Assembly: GCA_013373015.1 (NCBI GenBank)
Contig: JABXIQ010000042.1
Span: 1 to 43,768 of the forward strand
Direction of reading: 5' to 3'
DNA: 43,768 nt
From: Kangiellaceae bacterium
GTDB taxonomy: Bacteria > Pseudomonadota > Gammaproteobacteria > Enterobacterales > Kangiellaceae
Below, piece after piece: positions 33,411-41,317 of this stretch. Under the pieces are notes generated by a model. The model made no database searches, was not told the origin of the DNA, and was given only the letters and a program-made list of their open reading frames with translations. Numbering within the stretch: position 1 is the first letter of the stretch; every line of letters begins with the position of its first letter. Made by a program: the position numbers and the translations under genes.

Positions 33411-33506
33411 ATTGTGGGAAAACACTTGAAAAATCGCTAGCCCTTATGTCATCTGGGCTGGCGCTATGCTCAACGATTTATGACAATTTGCCACTGTCAG
33501 AAAATT

Positions 33507-34589
33507 TTACAATGAAATGTGATCTGGATACACGATCAAGTGTTTCACATCAAGATCGAACCCAATATCTTGTAATAATGGATAATCGTGATGGCTAGGA
33601 AAAATGGCTTTGAGAGCCTCTTTATTAGCTAATTCGAGCTCATATTCAATAATCGCACCCTTGAACACCTTATGCACCACTTTGCCGCGCAGTGGGGAGT
33701 TAGGGTTGGGTTTGATATCATCTGGGCGCATGAGTACTAAGACGTTCTGTTCAGGTGCAAACTGATTGCCATTATTGGTGGAGCTTTGAGCAATAGAAAA
33801 GTTGCCTAATACGGTGTTGACATGAGTATCGTCAGAAATGATGCCGGCGATAAAATGACCTTCACCAATAAATGAAGCAATTTGCGCATCGACAGGTTGA
33901 TGATAAAGGTTGTAGGGAGTGTCCCATTGCAATAAGTGTCCCTGATGCATAACTCCAATATAGTCAGCCATGGCAAAAGCTTCTTGCTGATCGTGGGTCA
34001 CCAATAGGCTGGCAATCTCTTGTTCCTTTAATAGCTCTTTGAGTTCGCGCGCTAAAGAGCGGCGCAAATGAGTATCTAAGCTGGAAAAAGGCTCATCCAA
34101 TAAAATCAACCTTGGCTTGGGAGCAATAGTGCGAGCAAGCGCTACACGCTGCTGTTGACCACCAGATAGTTGGTGTGGAAAACGCTCTCCTAAATCGGCT
34201 AGCCCGACTAACTCTAAACATTCAAGCACGCGTGCCTGCTTATCCTTTTTGTTGAGTTTACGCAAACCAAAAGCAACGTTGTCAAAAATGGATAAATGAG
34301 GGAATAGGGCATGGTCCTGAAATACTAAGCCGAGTTTGCGTTGTTCTGGTGGGATCATGCGCTCTAATTCTGAGCATAGGTTACCATGAATGATAATCTG
34401 TCCATCATAAATTGGCTCTAAGCCAGCAATAGCTCGTAACAAGGTGGTTTTTCCACAACCGCTAGGCCCCAATAAACAGGCGCTATCACCCGCATGTAAC
34501 TCAAATGAAATATCGCGCACAATGATTTGCTCGCCATGGCGGCATTCGACATTTTGTAGCTGTAAAATGGGGGCTTGTTGTGTTCTCAT
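33507..34589 (-). CDS. iron(III)-type (FbpC/PotA-like) ABC transporter ATP-binding protein
   Basis: 360 aa. Walker A CLLGPSGCGKTTLLRAIAG, the Q-loop VFQDHALFPHLSIFDNV, signature LSGGQQQRVALARTIA, Walker B LILLDEPFSSLD and the H-loop LLVTHDQQEAFAMAD are all present. Beyond residue 240 the chain carries a TOBE-like regulatory domain (VLVLMRPDDIKPN, LRGKVVHKVFKGAIIEYEL). Family members energise uptake of Fe3+, polyamines or sulfate. No permease or binding-protein gene is adjacent, so the transporter partner is elsewhere and the substrate is open; a possible Fur site upstream favours iron. Confidence 0.85.
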   Translation of the reverse strand: MRTQQAPILQLQNVECRHGEQIIVRDISFELHAGDSACLLGPSGCGKTTLLRAIAGLEPIYDGQIIIHGNLCSELERMIPPEQRKLGLVFQDHALFPHLSIFDNVAFGLRKLNKKDKQARVLECLELVGLADLGERFPHQLSGGQQQRVALARTIAPKPRLILLDEPFSSLDTHLRRSLARELKELLKEQEIASLLVTHDQQEAFAMADYIGVMHQGHLLQWDTPYNLYHQPVDAQIASFIGEGHFIAGIISDDTHVNTVLGNFSIAQSSTNNGNQFAPEQNVLVLMRPDDIKPNPNSPLRGKVVHKVFKGAIIEYELELANKEALKAIFPSHHDYPLLQDIGFDLDVKHLIVYPDHISL

Positions 34590-34604
34590 TCAGCTTAAAC
34601 TAGT

Positions 34605-34624
34605 TGCGACTCATTCTCATTTGC
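34605..34624 (-). promoter_or_regulatory. possible Fur box upstream of the ABC ATPase
   Basis: On the minus strand GCAAATGAGAATGAGTCGCA resembles the repeated GATAAT-type hexamers of Fur boxes (A-A-A-T-G-A-G-A-A-T-G-A), about 15 bp upstream of the ATPase start codon. The right half is weak. Confidence 0.35.
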
Positions 34625-34712
34625 TAGGCATTGTAGCGAGACTATTTAACCTTGCATAGACTTAAATCAACTTTTGCCCAATTTGACCAATGTCATTAAC
34701 CTTGAAAAGGGG

Positions 34713-34718
34713 TATAAT
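34713..34718 (+). promoter_or_regulatory. -10 element of grxD
   Basis: Perfect TATAAT 55 bp before the grxD start. A -35-like TGTCAT (34691-34696) lies 16 bp upstream; a better TTGACC is too far (24 bp). Confidence 0.4.
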
Positions 34719-34773
34719 CGCCGCCATCTTATCCAGCAAATAGATTTAACTGAATTACAGTTCGAGGAATACC

Positions 34774-35121
34774 ATGAGCGAAAACACTGTTAACGAAACC
34801 GTAGAACAAATCAAACAGCAAATTGCTGATAACAAAGTGATCCTTTATATGAAAGGATCACCAAAATTACCCATGTGCGGTTTTTCGGCACAAGCGGTAC
34901 AAGCATTGATGCAGTGTGGTCACGAGTTTGCTTATGTGGATATTCTGCAAAATCCAGATATTCGAGCCGAATTACCAAAATACGCTAACTGGCCAACATT
35001 CCCACAGTTATGGGTTGATGGCGAGTTACAAGGCGGTTGTGACATTATCATAGAAATGTTCCAAGCGGGTGAGTTGCAACAGGTTTTGGATGAGTCTTAC
35101 GGTAAACCAGGCCAAGCTTAG
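34774..35121 (+). CDS. grxD: monothiol glutaredoxin GrxD
   Basis: 115 aa, matching E. coli Grx4. Carries the CGFS active site at residues 35-38 after the conserved MKGSPKLPM, the TFPQLWVDGELQGGCDII glutathione-binding loop and a short C-terminal helix. Monothiol CGFS glutaredoxins bind a bridging [2Fe-2S] cluster and act in Fe-S cluster delivery with BolA partners, rather than disulfide reduction. Own promoter and terminator. Confidence 0.97.
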   Translation: MSENTVNETVEQIKQQIADNKVILYMKGSPKLPMCGFSAQAVQALMQCGHEFAYVDILQNPDIRAELPKYANWPTFPQLWVDGELQGGCDIIIEMFQAGELQQVLDESYGKPGQA

Positions 35122-35154
35122 CATCCTTATTTTAAGCAATAGAGATTTATGATT

Positions 35155-35184
35155 AAATGCCACTATAGTTAGTGGCATTTTTTT
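35155..35184 (+). terminator. intrinsic terminator of grxD
   Basis: Stem aaatgccact (35155-35164) / agtggcattt (35171-35180), loop atagtt, followed by T-run. Confidence 0.92.
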
Positions 35185-35299
35185 ATACGGTAAATCATTC
35201 GTATGAAATATTTACTAACAAATAACACAAAGAGTTATTTGCTTGTTCGTATTCATCGTGTTGATAATGGAGTATCAATCATTACCGTTAAAAATCCCG

Positions 35300-36694
35300 A
35301 TGAAAATAATAATAATAGTCTTATCCGTTTCTTTGCCACTTCTGGCCGCTTGTGTTGATACAAAGAGGCTGACTAAATCTACGATTGAATCATCAGAAAC
35401 AACAACAGAAACAACAGATACAATAAAAAACCTATCAAAAGACGATATACGAAAGAGGTTAAATTTATATTTTTCTCCATTAGTTGAAAACCGTGACTTT
35501 TCAGGTGTTATACGCATAGAGCAGAAAGGAAAATTATTACTTACTCAGCAATATGGTTATGCGGATTGGGAAAAGTTCATTCCACACAGTGATAGTACGT
35601 TATATAGTGCCGCTTCAATTACTAAAGGGGTTATGGCCGCAACCTTAGTAACATTAGAAAGCCAAGAAAAATTGAAACTTACTGATCGATTAGTTCGCTA
35701 TTTTCCATCACTTCCAGACCTTCCTAGCTTAACGATTGAAAATGTTTTACAGCATAAAGCAGGATTACCTAGAGATATTGCCATAACGGAAGTGGCTGAT
35801 AATTATAATGGCAGTTTGGTAAAGTGGCTTTCAGCTAACCCTGAATTGATTAAGGTAGCTAATAAAAAGCAGTATTCAAATGTTGGCTATGCTTTGCTTG
35901 CCGAGCTAGTACAAGAAGTTACCCAGCAATCGTTTGAAAGTGTGGGCAAAGAATTGATTTTAACACCATTGTGCATGGACAATAGCTTTATAAGCATAAA
36001 AGAAGCCTCTGACTTTATAAGTGGAGCTAAACCTTATACAGCAGGTCCTGAGCCTTTAGGGGTTATGAGTCCAATCCCTTCTGGACCAGAAGTAGGAAGT
36101 TCTGGATTGATCACTACAAGCGCTGATTTGTCGCGCTGGATACAGGCTATAGGACAAGGTAAGTTTTCGAGATTATTTGATTATGAGGATACGCTGGGCT
36201 CAATACATGTGGCTGAGCATAATGGCGAGAAGTATATTTCAGCGCAAGGAAGTTTGCCTGGTTATGCAGCAGAGGCTGTATATTTCCCTGAAACGGGCAT
36301 AAGTATCATTTATCTCGGCAACCTATTCAGTTATCCAGTGTTGAGTATGGGGACAACACTTAAGAAATTGCTTGATAAGGACTGGCAAGTATCATCAGAG
36401 TCAACCGTTATTAGAGAAGATCTAACCTCGCATCATTTACGCAATCAAGGGCGTTATCAACATCCTGATTTTGGTGTAATTGATATTAAGCATGAAGCGA
36501 AGAGAGGTGGTGTATTTCTTAGCATGCCAAACATGGAGGAATATTGGAACTTTTACTTAACACCTATAGCAAATGGCGCTTTTCATATGAGAGCTTTTAA
36601 CATTATGTTGACACCAAAAGCTGGAGGTGGCTTTATGTCAAAGCAAATTCTTTCTCATGATAAGTTTAGGGAGTTGGATGTTGATAAAATCTAG
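35300..36694 (+). CDS. beta-lactamase/serine hydrolase family lipoprotein
   Basis: 464 aa from the ATG at 35300, chosen because the resulting N-terminus, MKIIIIVLSVSLPLLAAC, is a lipoprotein signal with lipobox LAAC; a longer frame from a TTG at 35243 lacks support. The class C beta-lactamase/esterase fold shows the nucleophile motif S-I-T-K (YSAASITKG), the YSN motif (KKQYSNVGYALL) and a GSLPGYAAEAVYFP strand in place of KTG. Likely a membrane-tethered esterase, peptidase or penicillin-binding-protein-like hydrolase; antibiotic resistance is not implied. It overlaps the next gene by 17 bp. Confidence 0.85.
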   Translation: MKIIIIVLSVSLPLLAACVDTKRLTKSTIESSETTTETTDTIKNLSKDDIRKRLNLYFSPLVENRDFSGVIRIEQKGKLLLTQQYGYADWEKFIPHSDSTLYSAASITKGVMAATLVTLESQEKLKLTDRLVRYFPSLPDLPSLTIENVLQHKAGLPRDIAITEVADNYNGSLVKWLSANPELIKVANKKQYSNVGYALLAELVQEVTQQSFESVGKELILTPLCMDNSFISIKEASDFISGAKPYTAGPEPLGVMSPIPSGPEVGSSGLITTSADLSRWIQAIGQGKFSRLFDYEDTLGSIHVAEHNGEKYISAQGSLPGYAAEAVYFPETGISIIYLGNLFSYPVLSMGTTLKKLLDKDWQVSSESTVIREDLTSHHLRNQGRYQHPDFGVIDIKHEAKRGGVFLSMPNMEEYWNFYLTPIANGAFHMRAFNIMLTPKAGGGFMSKQILSHDKFRELDVDKI

Positions 36695-37427
36695 CTTCAT
36701 TGCGAAAGTTAATACCTTGGATATTTTTGCTCATCGTGGTGCTAGCGGGCTTTATCCTGAAAATACGCTACTAGCTTTTGCAAAGGCCTTAGAGATCGGT
36801 TGTGAGGGTTTGGAGTTTGATGTTCGACTGTGTGGCAAGGATGATCACAAACAACTGGTTGTTTTTCACGATAAGAAACTAGACCGCTGTACCGATGGTA
36901 AGGGAAAGCTTAAGGATTGTAGTTTTGATTATGTGCGCTCACTCGATGCGGGTGAGGGGCAAATTATTCCAACCTTAGATGAAGTCTGTAAGCTTGTTAG
37001 TACAAAGGCTTTAATCAATATTGAACTAAAGGGTAAAAACACCGCAGAGCCAGTGATGGATTATTTGTTGTCACAACAAAATATTATTCCTTTACAGCAA
37101 TTTATTATTTCATCTTTTCGCTATAAAGAATTAAAAAAGATTAGGAAAATATCTTCTCAAATTAAGATTGGTGTTTTAGTTAAAAAGAATTATAAAAAAG
37201 GATTTAAGCAGGCTAAAAAGCTGTCGGCATACTCTATTCATCCTTATCTTAAGACTGTTAAGCAGAAACATATTATAAAAGCGCATAAAAAGGGACTAAA
37301 GGCATTGGTTTATACGGTTAATACGATGGATGATCTAAATAGGTTGGAAGAATGGAAAGTCGATGGTGTTTTTTCAGACTTTCCCAATATTATTTGTCAT
37401 TCCCACGAAAGTGAGAATCTAATTTAA
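36678..37427 (+). CDS. glycerophosphodiester phosphodiesterase
   Basis: 249 aa from the ATG at 36678, which has GGGAG just upstream; an earlier in-frame ATG at 36627 lies well inside the preceding gene. The GDPD TIM barrel opens with IFAHRGASGLYPENTLLAFAKAL, then EGLEFDVRL (metal-binding E-x-D) and VVFHDKKLDRCTDGKG (catalytic His). The closing segment is KALVYTVNTMDDLNRLEEWKVDGVFSDFP. No signal peptide, so cytoplasmic like UgpQ, releasing glycerol-3-phosphate from phospholipid headgroups. The final ~11 residues (ICHSHESENLI) and the stop come from the 37396-37471 repeat. Confidence 0.93.
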   Translation: MLIKSSFIAKVNTLDIFAHRGASGLYPENTLLAFAKALEIGCEGLEFDVRLCGKDDHKQLVVFHDKKLDRCTDGKGKLKDCSFDYVRSLDAGEGQIIPTLDEVCKLVSTKALINIELKGKNTAEPVMDYLLSQQNIIPLQQFIISSFRYKELKKIRKISSQIKIGVLVKKNYKKGFKQAKKLSAYSIHPYLKTVKQKHIIKAHKKGLKALVYTVNTMDDLNRLEEWKVDGVFSDFPNIICHSHESENLI

Positions 37428-37471
37428 TAGGGACTATCATTTAACCTAGATTCCCGCTTTCGCGGGAATGA
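37396..37471 (+). repeat. 76-bp dRS3/NIME-like palindromic repeat, diverged copy
   Basis: Begins gtcattcccacgaaagtgag and ends with the perfect palindrome attcccgctttcgcgggaat (37450-37469), separated by 29 bp unlike the spacer in the 145-bp copies. The left palindrome has three changes. The left palindrome lies inside the end of the phosphodiesterase gene. Confidence 0.85.
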
Positions 37472-37488
37472 AGTGATTATGTGCTGTG

Positions 37489-38610
37489 TTAACTATTGTG
37501 CTTTTTCCACGCAGCCAATACTTTAGCCTCTTTTTCTGCGGCAATCCCAGCCCTTAATTGACCCTTACGCTCCTCTGGTAGACTGCTGAACCAGTCAAAA
37601 GTATCTTTAATAATGGTTTTAAGAGGCCTTTGTTGCAAACCATTAGCATAAGCTTTTTTGGAACTCATGGTGCCCGCACCGGCAAAGTCACCTTTGGGTG
37701 GAAACCAAGTGGGCATCTCACCCCAGGGAGCAACCGATTGGCTTTCAAGAAATTCAGTTGGCACCCACACCAAATTTGCTTTTGGATTAAGGGTCATTTT
37801 GCAATTAGTGAGTAACTCACCAATTGTAATATCATTGGCATTAGTTTGTGCATTGAACACACCACTGATTTTTTTATTAGCGCAATGAATAGTCCATTCT
37901 GCTAAGTCACGTACATCAATGATTTGAATAAAATCTTTTCCTTCACTCGGGCATAGCACATCACCGCCTTTGGCAATGCGTACTGGCCAGTAGGTGAAGC
38001 GATCAGTTTTGTCGCCAGGGCCAACAATGAGACCGGGACGAATAATAGTAGCGCGTTCACCTAAGCGTTTTTGTGCAGCTTGTTCGCATAAAGCCTTTAG
38101 GGGGCCGTAGGTTTCACCGGTCACTTGCTCAGTAGTAGGATCATCAAGAGTTCCCACTGCGGCACTTTCGTCCATATTTTTTTGTGACCAATCGGCATAA
38201 ACCGAAATGGTGGAAATTAAGATATATTGACCAATATTATCGGCCACTTGATCGAGCAGCATATCGACCACTCTAGGATAGTAACTTGAGGTGTCAATCA
38301 CCAGATCCCACTTACTATCTTTGAGTTGTTTGATATCATCAGTTTTGCGGTCACCTTTAATTAAAGGCAAAGAGCCTAATAACTCTGGATATAAAGTTGG
38401 TTTAGTCTTACCTCGATTGAATAAAGTGACCTTATGACCTGCGTCAATTGCAGCTTTGACGGTATGTGGACCTAAAAAGCCTGTACCGCCCATAAATAAG
38501 ATATTTAATGGCTTATCGCTCTTTGGGATGACGCTTCGGGCTTGGCAAGCAGTCGCTAAGCCTGCAGAAGCAATGAGGGAACTTTTGATGAATTGACGAC
38601 GATTAGCCAT
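37489..38610 (-). CDS. Tat-exported NAD-dependent epimerase/dehydratase-like protein
   Basis: 373 aa from the ATG at 38610, which has AGGAGA 6 bp upstream. The N-terminus MANRRQFIKSSLIASAGLATAC is a twin-arginine signal (RRQFIKSS) ending in a possible lipobox Cys. The mature part is an extended-SDR Rossmann domain: NILFMGGTGFLGPHTVKAAI (GxxGFLG), LFNRGK, and the segment YILISTISVYADW, then ETYGPLKALCE with the Y-x-x-x-K pair. Tat export fits a protein folded around NAD(P) in the cytoplasm. Substrate unknown. Similar Tat-SDRs are common in marine gammaproteobacteria and Bacteroidetes. Confidence 0.85.
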   Translation of the reverse strand: MANRRQFIKSSLIASAGLATACQARSVIPKSDKPLNILFMGGTGFLGPHTVKAAIDAGHKVTLFNRGKTKPTLYPELLGSLPLIKGDRKTDDIKQLKDSKWDLVIDTSSYYPRVVDMLLDQVADNIGQYILISTISVYADWSQKNMDESAAVGTLDDPTTEQVTGETYGPLKALCEQAAQKRLGERATIIRPGLIVGPGDKTDRFTYWPVRIAKGGDVLCPSEGKDFIQIIDVRDLAEWTIHCANKKISGVFNAQTNANDITIGELLTNCKMTLNPKANLVWVPTEFLESQSVAPWGEMPTWFPPKGDFAGAGTMSSKKAYANGLQQRPLKTIIKDTFDWFSSLPEERKGQLRAGIAAEKEAKVLAAWKKHNS

Positions 38611-38712
38611 GATATTCTCCTGAAACAAACTTAAACTAGCGCTAACACTAACAAGCTGTACCAGCATCAGCAAATGTCAAACTGTAACCAAGTATTGCAA
38701 GCTATTGAAGGA

Positions 38713-39414
38713 TTACTCTGACTTAGACTGTAATCGCTGGGTTAATTGTTTGCGATAATTTTCGCCAATCGGAATTTCTAAATCGCCGATTTCTATATCA
38801 GTGGCCGAATAGGCGTTAATCTTGTCTAAATTTACAATGTAAGAGCGATGAACACGAATAAAGCTATCAGTAAGCTTTGCCTGAAAGGATGAAATGCTGT
38901 GCTTTACGATATGTTTACCATCGGTTAAATGGATCTGTATATAGTCTTTAAGGCTTTGAATATACAGAATATCATGTAAATTGATTTTGATTTGCTTTCG
39001 ATTTTCGCGTACAAAAAGATAGTCTTCTGTTTGAGTTCGGTTGCTTGGGGATACTTGCTTTAATGCTAAGAATTTTTCAGTGGCTTTAAAAAAACGAGCA
39101 AAGGTGATCGGTTTTAAGAGGTAATCAACTGCTTCTTGCTCAAAACCTTCAATAGCATAATCGCGATAAGCGGTAGTGAAAATAACTTTCGGTTTGTTGT
39201 TTAAGTTTTTATAAAAGTCCATGCCTTTTAGAATAGGCATTTCTATATCTAAGAACATTAAATCAACGCAAGTATTTTTTAAAATTTCATTGGCTTGAAT
39301 AGCGCTTGCGCAGGCTGCAACTAGCTCAAACTGAGGTAGTTGTTCAAGGTAAGATTGTAATAACTCTCTTGCAAGTTCTTCATCATCAATAATTAAACAT
39401 TGAAATTTATTCAT
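38713..39414 (-). CDS. LytTR-family response regulator
   Basis: 233 aa. Receiver domain with the acidic pocket DDEE near residue 10, the phosphoacceptor D56 (VDLMFLDIEMP), Thr in FTTAY and K in YLLKPI. A linker leads to a LytTR DNA-binding domain (about 130-230): FVRENRKQIKINLHDILYIQSLKDYIQIHL, then SFIRVHRSYIVNLDKI. Such regulators bind pairs of 9-bp direct repeats about 12 bp apart. The start overlaps the histidine kinase stop by 4 bp, so the pair forms one system. Confidence 0.95.
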   Translation of the reverse strand: MNKFQCLIIDDEELARELLQSYLEQLPQFELVAACASAIQANEILKNTCVDLMFLDIEMPILKGMDFYKNLNNKPKVIFTTAYRDYAIEGFEQEAVDYLLKPITFARFFKATEKFLALKQVSPSNRTQTEDYLFVRENRKQIKINLHDILYIQSLKDYIQIHLTDGKHIVKHSISSFQAKLTDSFIRVHRSYIVNLDKINAYSATDIEIGDLEIPIGENYRKQLTQRLQSKSE

Positions 39415-40490
39415 AGGCTAATAGATAATCGCGTTTGATAGCTTTCTGGAGAGTCAGTCACATCGAGAGTATAGTTATCGCCGTAGATTAAATCCAGTTG
39501 TCGTGTCATATTTGAAAGTCCGATGCCTTCACGTTTAGAGCTACTGTTGGCTTCTTGATATAAATTTTTAGGTTTACTGTTTATGACGGTAAAGCGTAAT
39601 TGATTTTCTTGGACAATCAACTCAATATTAACGGTCGCTTGGTTTATTTCTTCACCAGAACTATGTTTACAGGCATTTTCAACCAGCGTTAAAAGAATTA
39701 GTGGTGCAATATAACAGCTGCTTTCAATGTGGGAGCTAAATTCAATAGCAATGCGTTGTCCATAGCGTATTTTTTCTAGCGTAATATAGCTTTCTAGTAG
39801 TTGTATTTCAGAGGACAAGGGTACAAAGTCGTCGTTACAGCGGTAGATGACATAGTCTAGAATATCTGACAGCTTTTCAATAACTATGGGCGCCTTATCC
39901 GACTTTTTGAGCGTCAGAGCATATAGGTTGTTTAAGGTATTAAAAATAAAGTGTGGATTTAGTTGGCTTTTAAGCGCTTCAAGTTCTGCTTTTTTCTTTT
40001 GCTCGCTGAGAAGCAGTAGTTTTTGCTGTTTTTTATAAAGGCTATGTGCGATCAAGATTGCGGCAGGGTAGAGTAGTTGCGGTATTTTAGAGAAAAACAT
40101 CCACTTCATTGTCCATAAGCTAAACATTCGATCGGACAAAGTCATATGTCCATATAACTCAATAAATCGTTTATATGAAACGGCATAAGTAGGCTCTAGA
40201 TATAAATAGCGGATCAGAATGTTAATTTCACCTGCAACAAAAGTTACCGCGACCAACGACACTAAGAATAGTAAGCGTTTATCCCGATTCAAAAAAACAG
40301 GCAACAATACTTTTAATGCAATGGCCACTACCAATACTTGCAATGCGGTTAAAGTGCTGGCTGTTTCTAGCACTTCTCGAATGCCAGAGTAGTTGTCCCA
40401 CTGTGGACCGATGTTTAACAGAAACACTAGTAGCCAAAATAGACTATAACCTAAATGTTCAGAATGCTTGGGCAAGAGTTTTATTGGCAT
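39411..40490 (-). CDS. LytS/YehU-type sensor histidine kinase
   Basis: 359 aa from ATG at 40490; the longer frame to 40529 needs a TTG start with no ribosome site. Four to five membrane helices lead to a coiled linker and the His_kinase domain: KSQLNPHFIFNTLNNLYAL contains the phosphorylated His, and LVENACKHSSGEEIN is the ATP-binding N-box. GIGLSNMTRQLDLIYGDNY is the G-box. No extracellular sensor domain is seen, so the membrane helices probably sense the stimulus. Partner of the adjacent LytTR regulator. Confidence 0.94.
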   Translation of the reverse strand: MPIKLLPKHSEHLGYSLFWLLVFLLNIGPQWDNYSGIREVLETASTLTALQVLVVAIALKVLLPVFLNRDKRLLFLVSLVAVTFVAGEINILIRYLYLEPTYAVSYKRFIELYGHMTLSDRMFSLWTMKWMFFSKIPQLLYPAAILIAHSLYKKQQKLLLLSEQKKKAELEALKSQLNPHFIFNTLNNLYALTLKKSDKAPIVIEKLSDILDYVIYRCNDDFVPLSSEIQLLESYITLEKIRYGQRIAIEFSSHIESSCYIAPLILLTLVENACKHSSGEEINQATVNIELIVQENQLRFTVINSKPKNLYQEANSSSKREGIGLSNMTRQLDLIYGDNYTLDVTDSPESYQTRLSISL

Positions 40491-40553
40491 GAAAGATTCA
40501 GTGTTAAATTTTATAACTATTCTAGCCAAGCTAGCGATATAAGTTAATAAAAG

Positions 40554-40618
40554 ATCGACTAAGCATCCTTATTTATCGACAAAGCAGGTTTATGGCTTAA
40601 AAAAGCTGATTAGTCGAT
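40554..40618. promoter_or_regulatory. candidate LytTR operator: direct repeats with 21-bp period plus inverted copy
   Basis: ATCGACTAAGCA (40554-40565) and ATCGACAAAGCA (40575-40586) are 11/12 identical and exactly 21 bp apart. TGATTAGTCGAT (40607-40618) is an inverted copy matching 11/12 of the first. LytTR proteins bind two 9-bp repeats separated by 12 bp, i.e. a 21-bp period. The sites lie between the divergent kinase gene and the 40708 cluster. Confidence 0.5.
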
Positions 40619-40707
40619 AGAGAGATGTATTTTGTCTAAAAAGCCTCACCAAAGCGAACTGTCGTGTTAATTTTTTGATTAAGGTAGTAACTTAATTAGG
40701 AAATAAT

Positions 40708-41265
40708 ATGAGATATTTGATTTTATTTTTGCTCTCCCTAGCATTTAACTTGCAAGCGCAAGAACCTGCAGTAAGTATAAATTCCAATGATGGCTTGCAA
40801 CTCCAGAAAACTTTTTTAACCGATGATTCAGATAAAACTGAATCTATTATTGAATTTTTCCATGACTATATTTCTACCTACAATCGGTACTTAGCTGATA
40901 GTAATGACCTATCATCAATGGATCGTGCTGCGCGGCATTTTAATATGCCTGTCATGCAGTTTCCAACAAAAGCAGGGCCAGTGGTAACCCTTGAGCATTC
41001 CAAAATGGTGGGAAACCTTACTGCCTTCACCAACACCATACGACAATCAGGTGTAGCAAGTCTTAAGTGGGAACAATTAAGTGTGGTTTCACTAAGGGAT
41101 AATATGGCATTAGCGAATAATATTGCCAATGCACTTGATGCTAATGGAAAATTTTTACGTCGATTAACCACGCTTTATATTTTAGTCGCTAGTGAAGATG
41201 GCTGGAGAATTGCCTCCATTGTCCCTTATTCCAGCGATAACGTGTTCCAATTGCAGCAACCCTAA
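40708..41265 (+). CDS. secreted NTF2/SnoaL-like protein
   Basis: 185 aa. Signal peptide RYLILFLLSLAFNLQAQ, then a single-domain region of alpha+beta character: IIEFFHDYISTYNRYLADSN helix, FNMPVMQFP, LSVVSLRDNMALANNIANALDANGKF and LYILVASEDGWRIASIVPY. That order (helix, strand, ...GWRI) is typical of NTF2-like folds. No catalytic residues can be assigned. It opens the cluster divergent from the LytS/LytTR pair. TAGGAAATAATATG is the translation start region. Confidence 0.72.
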   Translation: MRYLILFLLSLAFNLQAQEPAVSINSNDGLQLQKTFLTDDSDKTESIIEFFHDYISTYNRYLADSNDLSSMDRAARHFNMPVMQFPTKAGPVVTLEHSKMVGNLTAFTNTIRQSGVASLKWEQLSVVSLRDNMALANNIANALDANGKFLRRLTTLYILVASEDGWRIASIVPYSSDNVFQLQQP

Positions 41266-41317
41266 TACTGCAACAAAATCTGGTGATATTTTAATGAAAT
41301 TGTATTGAGAGATAACT

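Larger units (their letters stand above)
33054..33506 (-). other. nrdA regulatory region without genes
   Basis: About 450 bp between the NrdA start and the ABC-ATPase stop. It holds the promoter, NrdR-box-like sites and DnaA boxes listed separately. The segment 33054-33204 is the probable untranslated leader. From 33411 to 33506 nothing more was recognised, and no clear terminator of the ABC gene was seen. Confidence 0.6.

Noticed and set aside
36627-36677. Longer phosphodiesterase start at 36627
   Set aside because: It would overlap the hydrolase gene by about 70 bp, with no ribosome site; 36678 has one.
35300-36694. Beta-lactamase (antibiotic resistance) reading of the serine hydrolase
   Set aside because: SxxK and YxN are shared by esterases and peptidases of this fold; the KTG-type triad is not canonical, so resistance cannot be claimed.
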